Assembly: GCA_028819295.1 (NCBI GenBank)
Contig: JAPPMA010000059.1
Span: 1 to 64,000 of the forward strand
Source of the DNA: a bacterium
GTDB lineage: Bacteria; Actinomycetota; Acidimicrobiia; Acidimicrobiales; Bin134
Length of the DNA: 64,000 nt
Direction: 5' to 3'
The translations under genes and the position numbers were made by a program. The notes under the pieces were generated by a model. It saw nothing but the letters and a program-made list of their open reading frames with translations. It was not told the origin of the DNA and made no database searches. Below, piece by piece: positions 32,548 through 41,080 of this stretch. Every line of letters starts with the position of its first letter. Position 1 is the stretch's first letter.

Positions 32548-33321
32548 ATGGGCGGAAGACTGGAAGGCAAGGTGGCGCTCATCACCGGGAGCGCCCGGGG
32601 CCAGGGGGAGGCGGAGGCCCGCCGGTTCGCAGCCGAGGGGGCCAAAGTGGCCATCACCGACCTGCGCAGCGTGCTCGGCGAGCAACTAGCCGCCGAGCTG
32701 GGGCCCGACGCCTTCTACCAGCAGTTGGACGTGACCCGGGAGGACGACTGGGACGCCGCGGTGGCCGCCACCCTGGAGCGGTTCGGCAAGCTCGACATCC
32801 TGGTGAACAACGCCGGCATCGGCGCCTTCGGCACCTTGGAGGGGCTCGACCTCAAGACCCACCACGAGATGACCGACATCAACCTCCACGGCGTGTACCT
32901 GGGCATGCGGGCGGCCAAGGCCGCTCTGGTGGCCGCCGGCAACGGTGCCATCGTGAACATCTCCTCCATCGACGGCATCGTGGGCGTGCTGGGCATGACC
33001 AGCTACGCCGGCACCAAGTTCGCGGTCACGGGCATGACCCGCTCGGCGGCCATCGAGCTGGGGCCGCTGGGGGTGAGAGTCAACTCCATCCACCCCGGGG
33101 TGATCAACAGCCCGATGGTGCAGGAGGTACCGCCTGAGACCCGGGCCCGCCTCGACCGGCTCATGGACATGCAGCCCATCAAGCGCATGGGCGAGCCCGA
33201 AGAGATCGCCTCGCTGGCTCTGTTCCTAGCCAGCGACGAGGCCAGCTACATCACCGGCGCCCAGTTCGTGATCGACGGCGGGCACCTGGCCGGGCCGTGG
33301 CGGGAGCCGTTCGAGGAGTAG
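32548..33321 (+). CDS. Short-chain dehydrogenase (3-alpha/20-beta-HSD-like)
   Basis: 257 residues. The perfect AGGAGG at 32534-32539 lies eight bases before the ATG at 32548 but only two before the ATG at 32542, so the second ATG is preferred. TGSARGQGEAEARRF, NNAGIG, the serine in NISSIDG and YAGTKFA active-site motifs are intact. Resembles hydroxysteroid-type dehydrogenases; the substrate is inferred only loosely. Lies between the monooxygenase and P450 genes. Confidence 0.9.
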   Translation: MGGRLEGKVALITGSARGQGEAEARRFAAEGAKVAITDLRSVLGEQLAAELGPDAFYQQLDVTREDDWDAAVAATLERFGKLDILVNNAGIGAFGTLEGLDLKTHHEMTDINLHGVYLGMRAAKAALVAAGNGAIVNISSIDGIVGVLGMTSYAGTKFAVTGMTRSAAIELGPLGVRVNSIHPGVINSPMVQEVPPETRARLDRLMDMQPIKRMGEPEEIASLALFLASDEASYITGAQFVIDGGHLAGPWREPFEE

Positions 33322-33335
33322 GCAAAGACATCGCC

Positions 33336-34526
33336 ATGACCGACACCCTCCCTGCGTTCAACCCCCACAACCCTGAGTACTTCGAGACCGGCCTGCCCTT
33401 CGACCTGCTGGCCGAACTTCGTCAGCAGGGGCCGGTGGCCAAGACCCCGCTGGGCTACTACCTGACCCGTCGCCAAGAGGCCGACGAACTGCTGTACGCG
33501 GTGGACACCTACGGCTCCGACATGACGCCGGGCACCGGGCTCGGTGGCGTGGAGGAGGTGCCCCAAGAGCAGCTGTTCCTTCCCGAAATCGACGAGCCGG
33601 TCCACGGGCAGATCCGCCGGCTGTACAACTCGGCGCTGGGCCCCCACCGCACCATGAGAATCCAGCCGTTCGTGCGCCAGACCTGCGAACGGCTGCTTGA
33701 CGCCCTGTTTGGCGAAGACCCTGCCGACCTGCACGCCGACTACGCCGTGCCCATCCCCTGCGAGGTGATCGCCCACATCATCGGCCTGCCCGAGGACGGT
33801 GCCGACAAGCTGAAGGTGTGGTCGTCGGACGGCTCGGTGATGTTCCGGGCGGCGTGCCCCCAGTACGCCCCCGACGGCCCGCCCATCACCGGCTACCTGA
33901 AGGATCTGGTGGCCCAACAGCGCCTGGCCGACGAGCCCACCTCGCACACCTACAAGGTGTTCTTGGACGCCGAAATCGAGGGCGAGCCCCTCAGCGACAC
34001 GGTGATCGCCCACCAGCTCCAGACCATGGTGCTGGGCGGGGTTCACACCACCCGGGGGCTGCTGGCCCACTCCATGCACCGGCTCATCGCCGAGCCCGAT
34101 ACGTGGGTCGCCCTCGAAGCCGACCGGGAGCTGATCCCGGTGTTCGTCGAGGAGTCCCTGCGCCACGACTCGCCCGCCCCCCGGGTGGCCCGACGATGCC
34201 TTAAGGACACCCATTTGGGCGGGGTGGACATGAAGCAGGGCGACTGGGTGGAGGTGGGCTTGGCGTCGGCGAATCGGGACGAGGAGCAGTACGACGATCC
34301 CGAGGACTTCCGGCTCGACCGCCCCGACCCCCTCAACCACGTGGCCTTCGGCGCCGGCGCCCACGTCTGCCCCGGCGCCAGCCTGGCCCGCCTCGAAGGA
34401 GTCACCGCCATCGAGACCCTGCTCGACCGAGCTGCCGCCCTCACCCCCGTGGCCAGCTTCGAGTACCCGCCCCTCCCCGCCAACCTCGCCTACAGCGACC
34501 TCCCCGCCCACATCACCTGGCGCTAA
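33336..34526 (+). CDS. Cytochrome P450
   Basis: 396 residues from the ATG at 33336. Heme-binding loop FGAGAHVCPGASLAR with the cysteine thiolate, ESLR of the K-helix ExxR, and I-helix LGGVHTTRGLL are seen. The I-helix has Val-His where the usual acid-alcohol pair (E/D-T) is only partly kept, which may alter oxygen activation. Soluble class I bacterial type; no ferredoxin gene is adjacent. It starts 14 bp after the SDR stop. Confidence 0.92.
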   Translation: MTDTLPAFNPHNPEYFETGLPFDLLAELRQQGPVAKTPLGYYLTRRQEADELLYAVDTYGSDMTPGTGLGGVEEVPQEQLFLPEIDEPVHGQIRRLYNSALGPHRTMRIQPFVRQTCERLLDALFGEDPADLHADYAVPIPCEVIAHIIGLPEDGADKLKVWSSDGSVMFRAACPQYAPDGPPITGYLKDLVAQQRLADEPTSHTYKVFLDAEIEGEPLSDTVIAHQLQTMVLGGVHTTRGLLAHSMHRLIAEPDTWVALEADRELIPVFVEESLRHDSPAPRVARRCLKDTHLGGVDMKQGDWVEVGLASANRDEEQYDDPEDFRLDRPDPLNHVAFGAGAHVCPGASLARLEGVTAIETLLDRAAALTPVASFEYPPLPANLAYSDLPAHITWR

Positions 34527-34733
34527 GCCACAGCGCCCAATCCAATACAACATCGCCCTCTGGAGAAATGCACCGCCGCGGCCCTGCGGGCCGAATCACC
34601 CGATGTCGACGTGGCAACCCATGTCGGGCGCCCGGCCGATGAGCGCGACGCCGAGTTCTGGCGCCAAATCCAGACTGGCGACTGGAAGCGCGAGAAACAG
34701 CGCAGTTTGCTGCGGGAGGTCCCCGCATCTGGC
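34527..34733 (+). other. Intergenic stretch with a possible coding remnant
   Basis: 207 bp between the P450 stop and the end of the PAQR gene. From about 34563 to 34733 one plus-strand frame reads like protein (EKCTAAALRAESPDVDVATH, then RDAEFWRQIQTGDWKREKQ) but has no start codon, and it only stays open by crossing into the PAQR gene antisense. Possibly the tail of a deleted gene. Confidence 0.25.
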
Positions 34734-35423
34734 TCAGGCCAGGGGAAAGGCGAAAAAGGCGATAGCCACGTAGTGGACGGCAACCGCGGCCACCACCAGC
34801 AGATGGAACAGCTCGTGGTACCCAAACCAGTGTGGCCACGGATCGGGACGCCGGACGGCATAGATGAGCGCGCCCAGCGTGTAGAGGCCGCCGCCGATGA
34901 ACAGGAGCGTCGAGCCGGCAACCCCTAGGCCCCGCCAGACATCTCCGATGACCAGCAACGCGGCCCATCCAACCACCGGATAGGGCGCGATCAGCAACCA
35001 CCGAGGCGCGTTGAGCCAAGCCACTCGTCCGACCACGCCGAGCGCGGCACCGGACCAGACGACACTCAGTACCAGTCGGGCGGCACCAGGTTCCAGAGCA
35101 AAGAAACCAATCGGCGTATAGGTGGCGGCGATGAACACGAAGATCATGGAATGGTCGAGGCGTCGAATAGCCGCCTCGCCCCGAGGCGTCCAGTTGACTC
35201 GGTGGTAGGCCGCGCTCACCCCGAAAACGCCCACGACTGCGATGGTGTACACCGACACAACAGCCCGGTCGGCACCGCCGGGCCCCAAGGCGATGACAAC
35301 GGGCGCGAGGGCAATGGCAGCAAGAGTCGCCACAACGTGGGACCAGCCCCGGAGTACCGGCTTGGGAAGAAGAAGGGGGCCAGCGACCGTCAGGCGGCCC
35401 ACCCTACACGGGTGGGGCCGCAA
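34734..35423 (-). CDS. PAQR/hemolysin III family membrane protein
   Basis: 229 residues with seven hydrophobic segments. Family residues are visible: SAAYHR after the second segment, RLDHSMIFVFIAATYTP, and HELFHLLVVAA in the last segment, which together supply the zinc-binding His, Asp and Ser/His set. Bacterial members are linked to membrane lipid homeostasis or hydrolase activity (ceramidase-like fold). The sulfatase gene lies upstream on the same strand, 11 bp away. Confidence 0.88.
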   Translation of the reverse strand: MRPHPCRVGRLTVAGPLLLPKPVLRGWSHVVATLAAIALAPVVIALGPGGADRAVVSVYTIAVVGVFGVSAAYHRVNWTPRGEAAIRRLDHSMIFVFIAATYTPIGFFALEPGAARLVLSVVWSGAALGVVGRVAWLNAPRWLLIAPYPVVGWAALLVIGDVWRGLGVAGSTLLFIGGGLYTLGALIYAVRRPDPWPHWFGYHELFHLLVVAAVAVHYVAIAFFAFPLA

Positions 35424-35434
35424 GCAAACAGTGC

Positions 35435-36928
35435 CTAGCCGCTGAACTCGGCGGCTTCGTATTCCAGGAGGCGGCCGAACAGGTCCCGCAGCTCCGAGCG
35501 CCTAGAGCGGTCGTTGGCCAGGTTGACCAGCTCGTGGGGATCGTCGGCCAGGGAGTACCACTCGTGGTCGTGGTCGTCGAAGTCGGCGTCGGTGTCGAAC
35601 AGCTTCGGCTCGGGAGCGAGGTTGCCGGTGCGGTCGATTCCGCCGCCCACCCCGTAGTAGCGGGCGTACTTGGTCTCGCCGTCGAAGAAGCCCCTCACCG
35701 CGTAGCGGCTGTGGCGGAGCAATTCCGACTGGGCGCTGTCCTGGCTGAACAGCACGTAGTCCCGCACCGACGTCGACGGATCGGCCAGCGACGGGGTGAG
35801 GTCCTTCCCCGACAAGGTGGGCGAGCTGTCCAAGTCCACCCCGCCGAGCGCAGCGACGGTGGCGGCCAGATCAACGTGGGTGGCCAGCGCATCGGTGACC
35901 GCCCCCTGCGGGGTGAGCCCGGGGGCCTTGACGATGAGCGGCACCCCCATGACCTCCTCGTACACGCAGGGCAGCTTGGCCCGCAGCCCGTGCGAGCCGC
36001 AGGCGTCGCCGTGGTCGGAGGTGTAGATGACCACGGTGTCGTCGTAGGCCCCGATGTCGTCAAGGGCCCCCAGAATCGCGGCGATGCTGTGGTCCAGCAA
36101 TTCGTGGAGCCAGGCGTAGTAGTCGAGTTGGCGCAGCCAGGAGTCGACGTCGTCGATAGCCATGTAGCCCACCATGTGCTCCCGGTTGCGGACATGGCGC
36201 CAAGCCCGCTGCACCTCGGGCTTGGTGTGGAGGTCGTCGTCGAAGTTGTCGGGCAGTCGGGTGAAGCGGCGGGGGTAGATCTCCTCCAACGGCTCGAGGT
36301 CGACCTTGCCGCCCAGCATGTGCTCGTGCATGAAGTTGAACACGCCCATCAGGTCGGGGTTGGCCTCCTGGTATGACGGCTGATCCAGGGGGTACCACAT
36401 CACGTCGTGGGGATTCACCAGCGCCACGGTCAAGAACCAGGGGCCGACAGAAGGATCGGTGCCGTGGGTTCGCAGCCAGTCCACCGCCTGCTCGGCGATC
36501 ACCGGGTCGAAGTGCCGGCCGGTCCACGGCCCGCCGACGTAGTGGCGGTCGTCGCCCTGCCAGCCGCTGTAGCCGAAGGCTTCCATGTCGGGCTGAGGCT
36601 CGTGGGTGAGGTGGTACTTCCCCAGGTAGGCCGACTCGTAGCCCACGTCGCGCATCAGCCGCCCCACGGTGGGGATGGCCGGGTCGAGCGCGGTGTGGGC
36701 CGGGAAGCTCACGTTGTCCACCACGCCGTGCTCGGCCAGATAGCTGCCGGTATAAAGGCTGGCCCGCGACGGCGAGCACGGCGAGGAGTGGGTGTAGTAG
36801 CGGTTGAAATCCAGGCCGTCGCGCCGCAGCCGGTCGTGGGCGGGCATCTCCACCACCCCGTCCAGCCATGGGTTGCGCCGCTCCTCGTCGGAGACGATCA
36901 GCAAGATGTTGGGCTGCTCTGATGCCAT
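35435..36928 (-). CDS. Type I sulfatase (Cys-type, formylglycine)
   Basis: 497 residues. CSPSR in SSPCSPSRASLYTG is the Cys-type formylglycine site, with metal ligands in LLIVSDEE and IYTSDHGD. Cytoplasmic by sequence (no signal peptide). The ATG at 36928 is fixed by GGAGG nine bases upstream; a GTG at 36937 abuts that site and is unsuitable. The GGAGG lies within the last codons of the acyl-CoA ligase, so the two genes are translationally coupled. It could release sulfate from an organosulfate whose acid product is then activated, but the substrate is not known. A maturation enzyme is not in the window. Confidence 0.92.
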   Translation of the reverse strand: MASEQPNILLIVSDEERRNPWLDGVVEMPAHDRLRRDGLDFNRYYTHSSPCSPSRASLYTGSYLAEHGVVDNVSFPAHTALDPAIPTVGRLMRDVGYESAYLGKYHLTHEPQPDMEAFGYSGWQGDDRHYVGGPWTGRHFDPVIAEQAVDWLRTHGTDPSVGPWFLTVALVNPHDVMWYPLDQPSYQEANPDLMGVFNFMHEHMLGGKVDLEPLEEIYPRRFTRLPDNFDDDLHTKPEVQRAWRHVRNREHMVGYMAIDDVDSWLRQLDYYAWLHELLDHSIAAILGALDDIGAYDDTVVIYTSDHGDACGSHGLRAKLPCVYEEVMGVPLIVKAPGLTPQGAVTDALATHVDLAATVAALGGVDLDSSPTLSGKDLTPSLADPSTSVRDYVLFSQDSAQSELLRHSRYAVRGFFDGETKYARYYGVGGGIDRTGNLAPEPKLFDTDADFDDHDHEWYSLADDPHELVNLANDRSRRSELRDLFGRLLEYEAAEFSG

Positions 36929-36933
36929 CGCAG

Positions 36934-38481
36934 TCACCCTCCGTAGGATTCTCGAAGCTGTTGCTTGAGCACTTTGCCCGCCGGGTTGCGGGGCAGTTCG
37001 CCGACGATCTCAAGTTGCTCGGGGATCTTCTGGTTCATGAGCCCGGCCTCCTTGCAGTACACGACCATCTCTCCGAAACCGAACCCTTCGCCGGCCTTGG
37101 GGGCCACCACCGCGCAGCACCGCTCTCCCGACACCGCATCGGGCAGGCCGATAACCGCAACATCGCCCACCTTGGGGTGGGAGAACAGCACGTCCTCCAC
37201 TTCTTTGGCCGAGATGTTCTCCCCCTTGCGGATGATCACGTCCTTCTTGCGCCCGACGATGGTCACGAACCCCTCGTCGTCCACCTCGACCAGATCGCCG
37301 GTGAAGAAGAACCCCTCATCGTCGAAGGCGTTCTCGTTCAGCGACTCGTCCAGATAGCCCCGGCACAGGGTCGGCCCCTTCAGCAACAGCTCCCCGTTGA
37401 TCACCTTGTAGGCGGTGTCGTCGAGGATCCGCCCCTCGGTGGTGGCCAGCTTGTCGTCGGGGTCGTCGAGGAAGCAGTAGGTGACGATGGGGCACTCGGT
37501 GAGGCCATAGCTGGAAATTATGCCCACCCCGCCCATCTCGCTTTTGACCTGCATGTGGAGCCCAGCCGGCTTGGGGGCACCACCGCCGATGGCGGCCCGC
37601 ATCTTGGGAAAGATGGGATCATCGGGGGTCTTGCGCTGCTCGGCCAAAAAAGCGATGTAGAACGCGGTGCCCGACCCGGCCAGGGTCAAGCCTTGCTCCC
37701 GGAAGAAGCGGGTATCGGCTTCAGGGTCGAAGCTCTCCACCATCAGCATCCGGGGGCCGCACACCAGGGTGGCAATGAGCAGGCTGATGCCGCCGATGTG
37801 GGTGTAGGGAAAGGCCAGGGGCCATACATCGTCGGCCCGCAGCTCCAGGTTCTCCCATACGTGGCGGGCGGCCGCGATCACCGAGTCGTCGCCGTGCTTG
37901 GCCCCCTTGGGGTCGGCGGTGGTGCCCGATGTGTAGTAGATCCACCGCACCGGCAGCCGGCCCTCGTCGTCCAGAGGAGCGTCGAAAGGGGCCAGCGTGG
38001 CGGGGTCGCCCTCGGGGAGGTCGCCGTCGCACACCAGCACGTCGCAGTTGTCGGTGGTGGCCGCCACACTCTCGGCCATCGCCTGATAGTCGAATCCCTT
38101 CCACACCGAAGGCACCACCAGGAGCCGGGCCCCGGTTTGGCGGACCACGAATCCCACCTCCCGCTCCCGGTATATGGGGATGATCGGGTTCTGGACTGCC
38201 CCCAACCGGGCCAACGCGGCCGACAGGATGAGGGCGGCCCGCCCGTTGGGTAGTTGCCAGGACACCCGGGTCTCAGCCGCGATGCCCATGTCGGCGAGCC
38301 CGGCCGCAACCCGCTCGGCGGCGCCGCGGAACCCGGCGAATGTCATCACCGTGCCGTCGGGTTCGATGGTGAGGGGGTTGTCGGGGGTGGCGGAGGCTCG
38401 AGCTTGGATTGCCTCCCAATAAGTTCTCGGTTCTCCAATCACCCGGTCAGTCTCCCATGTCGGCCGCTGCCTGCCCGACAT
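36934..38481 (-). CDS. AMP-binding acyl-CoA synthetase
   Basis: 515 residues from the ATG at 38481, with GAAGG six bases upstream. Motifs: YYTSGTTADPKGAKH, SSYGLTECPIV, FFTGDLVEVDDEGFVTIVGRKKD and the catalytic lysine in NPAGKVLKQQL. Ligates CoA to an unidentified carboxylate. Its last codons hold the ribosome binding site of the sulfatase gene. Confidence 0.92.
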   Translation of the reverse strand: MSGRQRPTWETDRVIGEPRTYWEAIQARASATPDNPLTIEPDGTVMTFAGFRGAAERVAAGLADMGIAAETRVSWQLPNGRAALILSAALARLGAVQNPIIPIYREREVGFVVRQTGARLLVVPSVWKGFDYQAMAESVAATTDNCDVLVCDGDLPEGDPATLAPFDAPLDDEGRLPVRWIYYTSGTTADPKGAKHGDDSVIAAARHVWENLELRADDVWPLAFPYTHIGGISLLIATLVCGPRMLMVESFDPEADTRFFREQGLTLAGSGTAFYIAFLAEQRKTPDDPIFPKMRAAIGGGAPKPAGLHMQVKSEMGGVGIISSYGLTECPIVTYCFLDDPDDKLATTEGRILDDTAYKVINGELLLKGPTLCRGYLDESLNENAFDDEGFFFTGDLVEVDDEGFVTIVGRKKDVIIRKGENISAKEVEDVLFSHPKVGDVAVIGLPDAVSGERCCAVVAPKAGEGFGFGEMVVYCKEAGLMNQKIPEQLEIVGELPRNPAGKVLKQQLRESYGG

Positions 38482-38544
38482 GGCTGACCTTCTCACTCAT
38501 CGAGGCTCACCCCCCTTGCTGCCCCACCCATCGGCCATGCAGCG

Positions 38545-38622
38545 TAGGCTGCCGCCATGTCGGCTGCCGAGGAGAACGGTTGCCGTGTCTTGACAAACGA
38601 GCCCTACTGCCAACACCGCTGA
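38545..38622 (+). pseudogene. Leaderless start and short remnant ORF upstream of VapBC
   Basis: TAGGCT (38545-38550) is six bases before an ATG at 38557 that opens MSAAEENGCRVLTNEPYCQHR and ends at 38622, where the VapB operator begins. The promoter spacing and sensible codons suggest the beginning of a gene whose remainder was lost, perhaps when the VapBC cassette arrived. Confidence 0.35.
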
Positions 38623-38655
38623 TAATGTGTATAATTTATTTGTCTATACACATTA
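38607..38655 (+). promoter_or_regulatory. VapBC promoter with inverted-repeat operator
   Basis: TATAAT at 38630-38635 and CTGCCA at 38607-38612 are 17 bp apart. An 11-bp perfect inverted repeat, TAATGTGTATA (38623-38633) and TATACACATTA (38645-38655), with an 11-bp spacer overlaps the -10 box. Half-sites are 22 bp apart centre to centre, two helical turns, as expected for a ribbon-helix-helix VapB repressor. Confidence 0.8.
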
Positions 38656-38665
38656 GGAAACAGCC

Positions 38666-38860
38666 ATGCGTACCAACATCGAGATCGACGACAAGCTGAT
38701 GGATGAGGCCCGTCGAGCCAGTGGCCTGCGCACGAAGCGAGCGACAGTAGAAGAAGCGCTGAAGCTGCTTGTGCAGACGAAAAAGCAGGCGGACATCCGC
38801 AGGCTGCGAGGAAAGCTGCAATGGGAGGGCTCGCTCGACGAGATGCGGCTTGACGGGTGA
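38666..38860 (+). CDS. vapB: VapB-family antitoxin
   Basis: 64 residues. The N-terminus MRTNIEIDDKLMDEARRASG and the helical KRATVEEALKLLVQ stretch match the ribbon-helix-helix antitoxin family. The C-terminal RLRGKLQWEGSLDEM is the toxin-binding tail. AGGAA lies six bases upstream. Its TGA overlaps the toxin GTG (GTGA). Confidence 0.92.
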   Translation: MRTNIEIDDKLMDEARRASGLRTKRATVEEALKLLVQTKKQADIRRLRGKLQWEGSLDEMRLDG

Positions 38861-39246
38861 TCGTGGTCGATTCTTCGGTGTGGATTGACTATTTCAACGG
38901 TGTCAGCACCCGTGAGACCGATCTGCTCGTCACCCTCCTCGGAGCCAACCCAATCATGACCGGCGACCTAATTCTCACTGAGGTGTTGCAGGGATTCCGG
39001 GATGATGCCGACCTCAGGCAAGCGCAGCAGGCCATGAGCCTGCTGATGTTTGAGCCGATGGTTGGCCGAAACATCGCAATGGCCAGCGTCCACAACTACC
39101 GGCAACTGCAATCAAGGGGCATCACTGTGCGCAAGACCATCGACATGCTCATCGCGACGTTCTGCATGGAGAACGGCCATAAGCTGCTCCATTCCGACCG
39201 TGACTTCGACGCAATTTCTGAGCACCTCGGACTTGAGGTGCTCTAG
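38857..39246 (+). CDS. vapC: VapC PIN-domain ribonuclease toxin
   Basis: 129 residues. Catalytic acids appear in VVDSSVWIDYF (Asp4), LTEVLQGF (Glu), KTIDMLIATFC (Asp) and LLHSDRDFDAI (Asp). The GTG start overlaps the antitoxin stop by 4 bp, giving coupled synthesis. Base composition (more A/T in the upstream region) differs from flanking genes, consistent with horizontal gain. Confidence 0.93.
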   Translation: MIVVDSSVWIDYFNGVSTRETDLLVTLLGANPIMTGDLILTEVLQGFRDDADLRQAQQAMSLLMFEPMVGRNIAMASVHNYRQLQSRGITVRKTIDMLIATFCMENGHKLLHSDRDFDAISEHLGLEVL

Positions 39247-40110
39247 CTAGTCGCGGTCGAGGCCGTAGGCGGCGGCGGAGACCCGCTCGTATTGGTACGG
39301 ACCCCACTGGGTGGTGTCGAAAGCTGGTTCGGGGTGGTCGCCCAGGATGGTGACCCGGCTGATGGCCCGAGCACCGTCGAAGTCGTTCACCGCAAAGTGC
39401 TGGGTGGCCCGGTTATCCCAGATGCCGATGGTGCCCTCGCTCCAGCTGTAGCGGCAGGTGAAGTCAGTCTTGCAGGCGTGAGCGGTGAGCAGGTCTAGCA
39501 GCGACTCGGACTCGTCGCGGCTGAGCTGGGGGATGCGCCGGGTGAACTGCTTGTTCACGTACAGCGACGGTCGGCCGGTGCGGGGGTGGCGGCGCACCAC
39601 CGGGTGCTCGGCCTTGTGGTCGGGTTGGCCGTAGTTGGCCGCAGTGTGGATGGCGGTGAGCCCGTTGATCATCTGCTTCATGGGCTCGGCCAGGGTCTCA
39701 TAGGCCTTGTACATGTTCGACCACATGGTGTCGCCGCCCGCGGGGGGCATGACCATAGCGTTGAGCACCGAGCAGATGGGCGGAGAGTCCTCGAACGTGC
39801 AGTCGGTGTGCCACACGTCGGCCACATAGCCCGACTCGCCCTTGAGCACAACGATCTCGGGATGGTCTTCGTCCAGCTTGGGGATGTAGGGATGGATTTC
39901 CGGCTCGCCGAAGCGGACGGCGAACGCCCGATGCTCGTCTGGTGTCAGGTGCTGGTCGGGGAAGAACAGCACCAAGTGCTCGTCCAGCAGCTCTTGGATG
40001 AGAGCGAACTCTCCATCGGACACCGAGGCCAGCGACAGCCCCCGAACTTCAGCACCCAGCGCGCCCGCTACTCGACGAACATCCAGATCAACAGCATCGA
40101 TCACAGCCAT
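39247..40110 (-). CDS. TauD/TfdA-family 2-oxoglutarate dioxygenase
   Basis: 287 residues. Iron ligands His-x-Asp in WHTDCTF and the distal His in ATQHFAVND are present, with the 2OG-binding Arg in RAISRVTILGD. Family members hydroxylate taurine, aryloxyalkanoates, alkyl sulfates and similar substrates to release sulfite, phenol or sulfate. A leaderless ATG at 40110 follows TAGGCT at six bases. The promoter overlaps that of the divergent SnoaL gene. Confidence 0.92.
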   Translation of the reverse strand: MAVIDAVDLDVRRVAGALGAEVRGLSLASVSDGEFALIQELLDEHLVLFFPDQHLTPDEHRAFAVRFGEPEIHPYIPKLDEDHPEIVVLKGESGYVADVWHTDCTFEDSPPICSVLNAMVMPPAGGDTMWSNMYKAYETLAEPMKQMINGLTAIHTAANYGQPDHKAEHPVVRRHPRTGRPSLYVNKQFTRRIPQLSRDESESLLDLLTAHACKTDFTCRYSWSEGTIGIWDNRATQHFAVNDFDGARAISRVTILGDHPEPAFDTTQWGPYQYERVSAAAYGLDRD

Positions 40111-40132
40111 GGCCGCAGCCTACTCTAGAGAA
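40111..40132. promoter_or_regulatory. Overlapping divergent leaderless promoters
   Basis: Only 22 bp separate the two start codons. On the minus strand TAGGCT (40117-40122) is six bases from the TauD-like ATG. On the plus strand TACTCT (40121-40126) is six bases from the ATG at 40133. The two -10 boxes share two bases, so RNA polymerase cannot occupy both at once. Confidence 0.55.
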
Positions 40133-40570
40133 ATGTCTGATCGAGATGCCCTGGCCGACCTCACCGCCGAATACGCCCGCTGTGTGGACCGGGGCGATCC
40201 CGAGGGCGTGGCGGCCTGCTTCGCCCCCGACGGGGTGCTCCGCATCGTGAATCTGGCCGAGGGCGGCAAAGTGGTGGCCGAGCGGACGGGTCGAGACGAG
40301 ATCGTCCGAGCCATCTCCCGGATGAGCTACGACGCCACCTTCCATTTCGTGGGCCAGCAACAGGTGGACATCGACGGCGACACAGCTACGGGTGAGACCT
40401 ACTGCATCGCCCACCACCTGACGATCCCCGACGACGGCACCCCGGCCACCGACTACATCATGTTCATCCGCTACCAGAACCAATTCGTGCGCCTAGACGA
40501 AGGCTGGCGCTTCGCGGTGCGGGAACTGAACATCGACTGGACCGAGACCCGCCTGGCCGAGGCGGTTTAG
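40133..40570 (+). CDS. SnoaL/NTF2-like protein
   Basis: 145 residues. The N-terminal DALADLTAEYARCVDRGDPEGVAACFAPDG is typical of the SnoaL-like cone-shaped fold, used by polyketide cyclases, steroid isomerases and dehydratases. Start at the leaderless ATG 40133; a longer frame from 39998 is antisense to the dioxygenase. The second SnoaL-like gene follows after 6 bp, so the two may form a heteromer. Confidence 0.85.
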   Translation: MSDRDALADLTAEYARCVDRGDPEGVAACFAPDGVLRIVNLAEGGKVVAERTGRDEIVRAISRMSYDATFHFVGQQQVDIDGDTATGETYCIAHHLTIPDDGTPATDYIMFIRYQNQFVRLDEGWRFAVRELNIDWTETRLAEAV

Positions 40571-40576
40571 GCGGCA

Positions 40577-41080
40577 ATGGACGACGTCGCTCGACTGCTC
40601 GCCTATGAGGAAATCCGGCAGTTGGCTGCCCGATATGCGGTGGCAGTGGACCGGCGAGACCTCGACGCCCTCGTGGAGCTATTCATCGACGACGTGCGGG
40701 TGGGACGGGACAGCTATGGCCGAGACGCTCTGCGGGCCGACTTCGAGGAGTCGCTGGGGGCTATCGGCCCGTCGATCCTGAACATCGGCACCCACCAGAT
40801 CGACTTGATCGACGACGACCACGCCACCGGCCACGTGTACTGCAAGGCAGAGATCGTCGACGGCGACCGGTGGATTCACCAGGCCATCCGCTACGACGAC
40901 GCATACGAACGACGCGACGGCCATTGGTACTTCGTGCGCCGTCTCCACAAGCTGTTCTACGGCGCCGAGGTGGGGGTGAACCCGCTGGGCCTGCCCCCGG
41001 CCAACTGGCCCGAAAACCACGACGGCCTCGGCACCCTCCCCTACGAAGAACCCACCTGGCAGGCCTTCAACGACGGCTAG
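40577..41080 (+). CDS. SnoaL/NTF2-like protein
   Basis: 167 residues. YEEIRQLAARYAVAVDRRDLDALVELFIDDV shares the fold and many residues with the preceding gene, suggesting an old duplication. Typical of small isomerases or ring-hydroxylating beta-like subunits; the exact activity is unknown. Its TAG stop overlaps the opposing stop of the DUF35 gene. Confidence 0.85.
   Translation: MDDVARLLAYEEIRQLAARYAVAVDRRDLDALVELFIDDVRVGRDSYGRDALRADFEESLGAIGPSILNIGTHQIDLIDDDHATGHVYCKAEIVDGDRWIHQAIRYDDAYERRDGHWYFVRRLHKLFYGAEVGVNPLGLPPANWPENHDGLGTLPYEEPTWQAFNDG

Noticed and set aside
38590-38595. Perfect TTGACA as -35 of vapBC
   Set aside because: It is 34 bp from TATAAT, too far; CTGCCA at 17 bp fits better.
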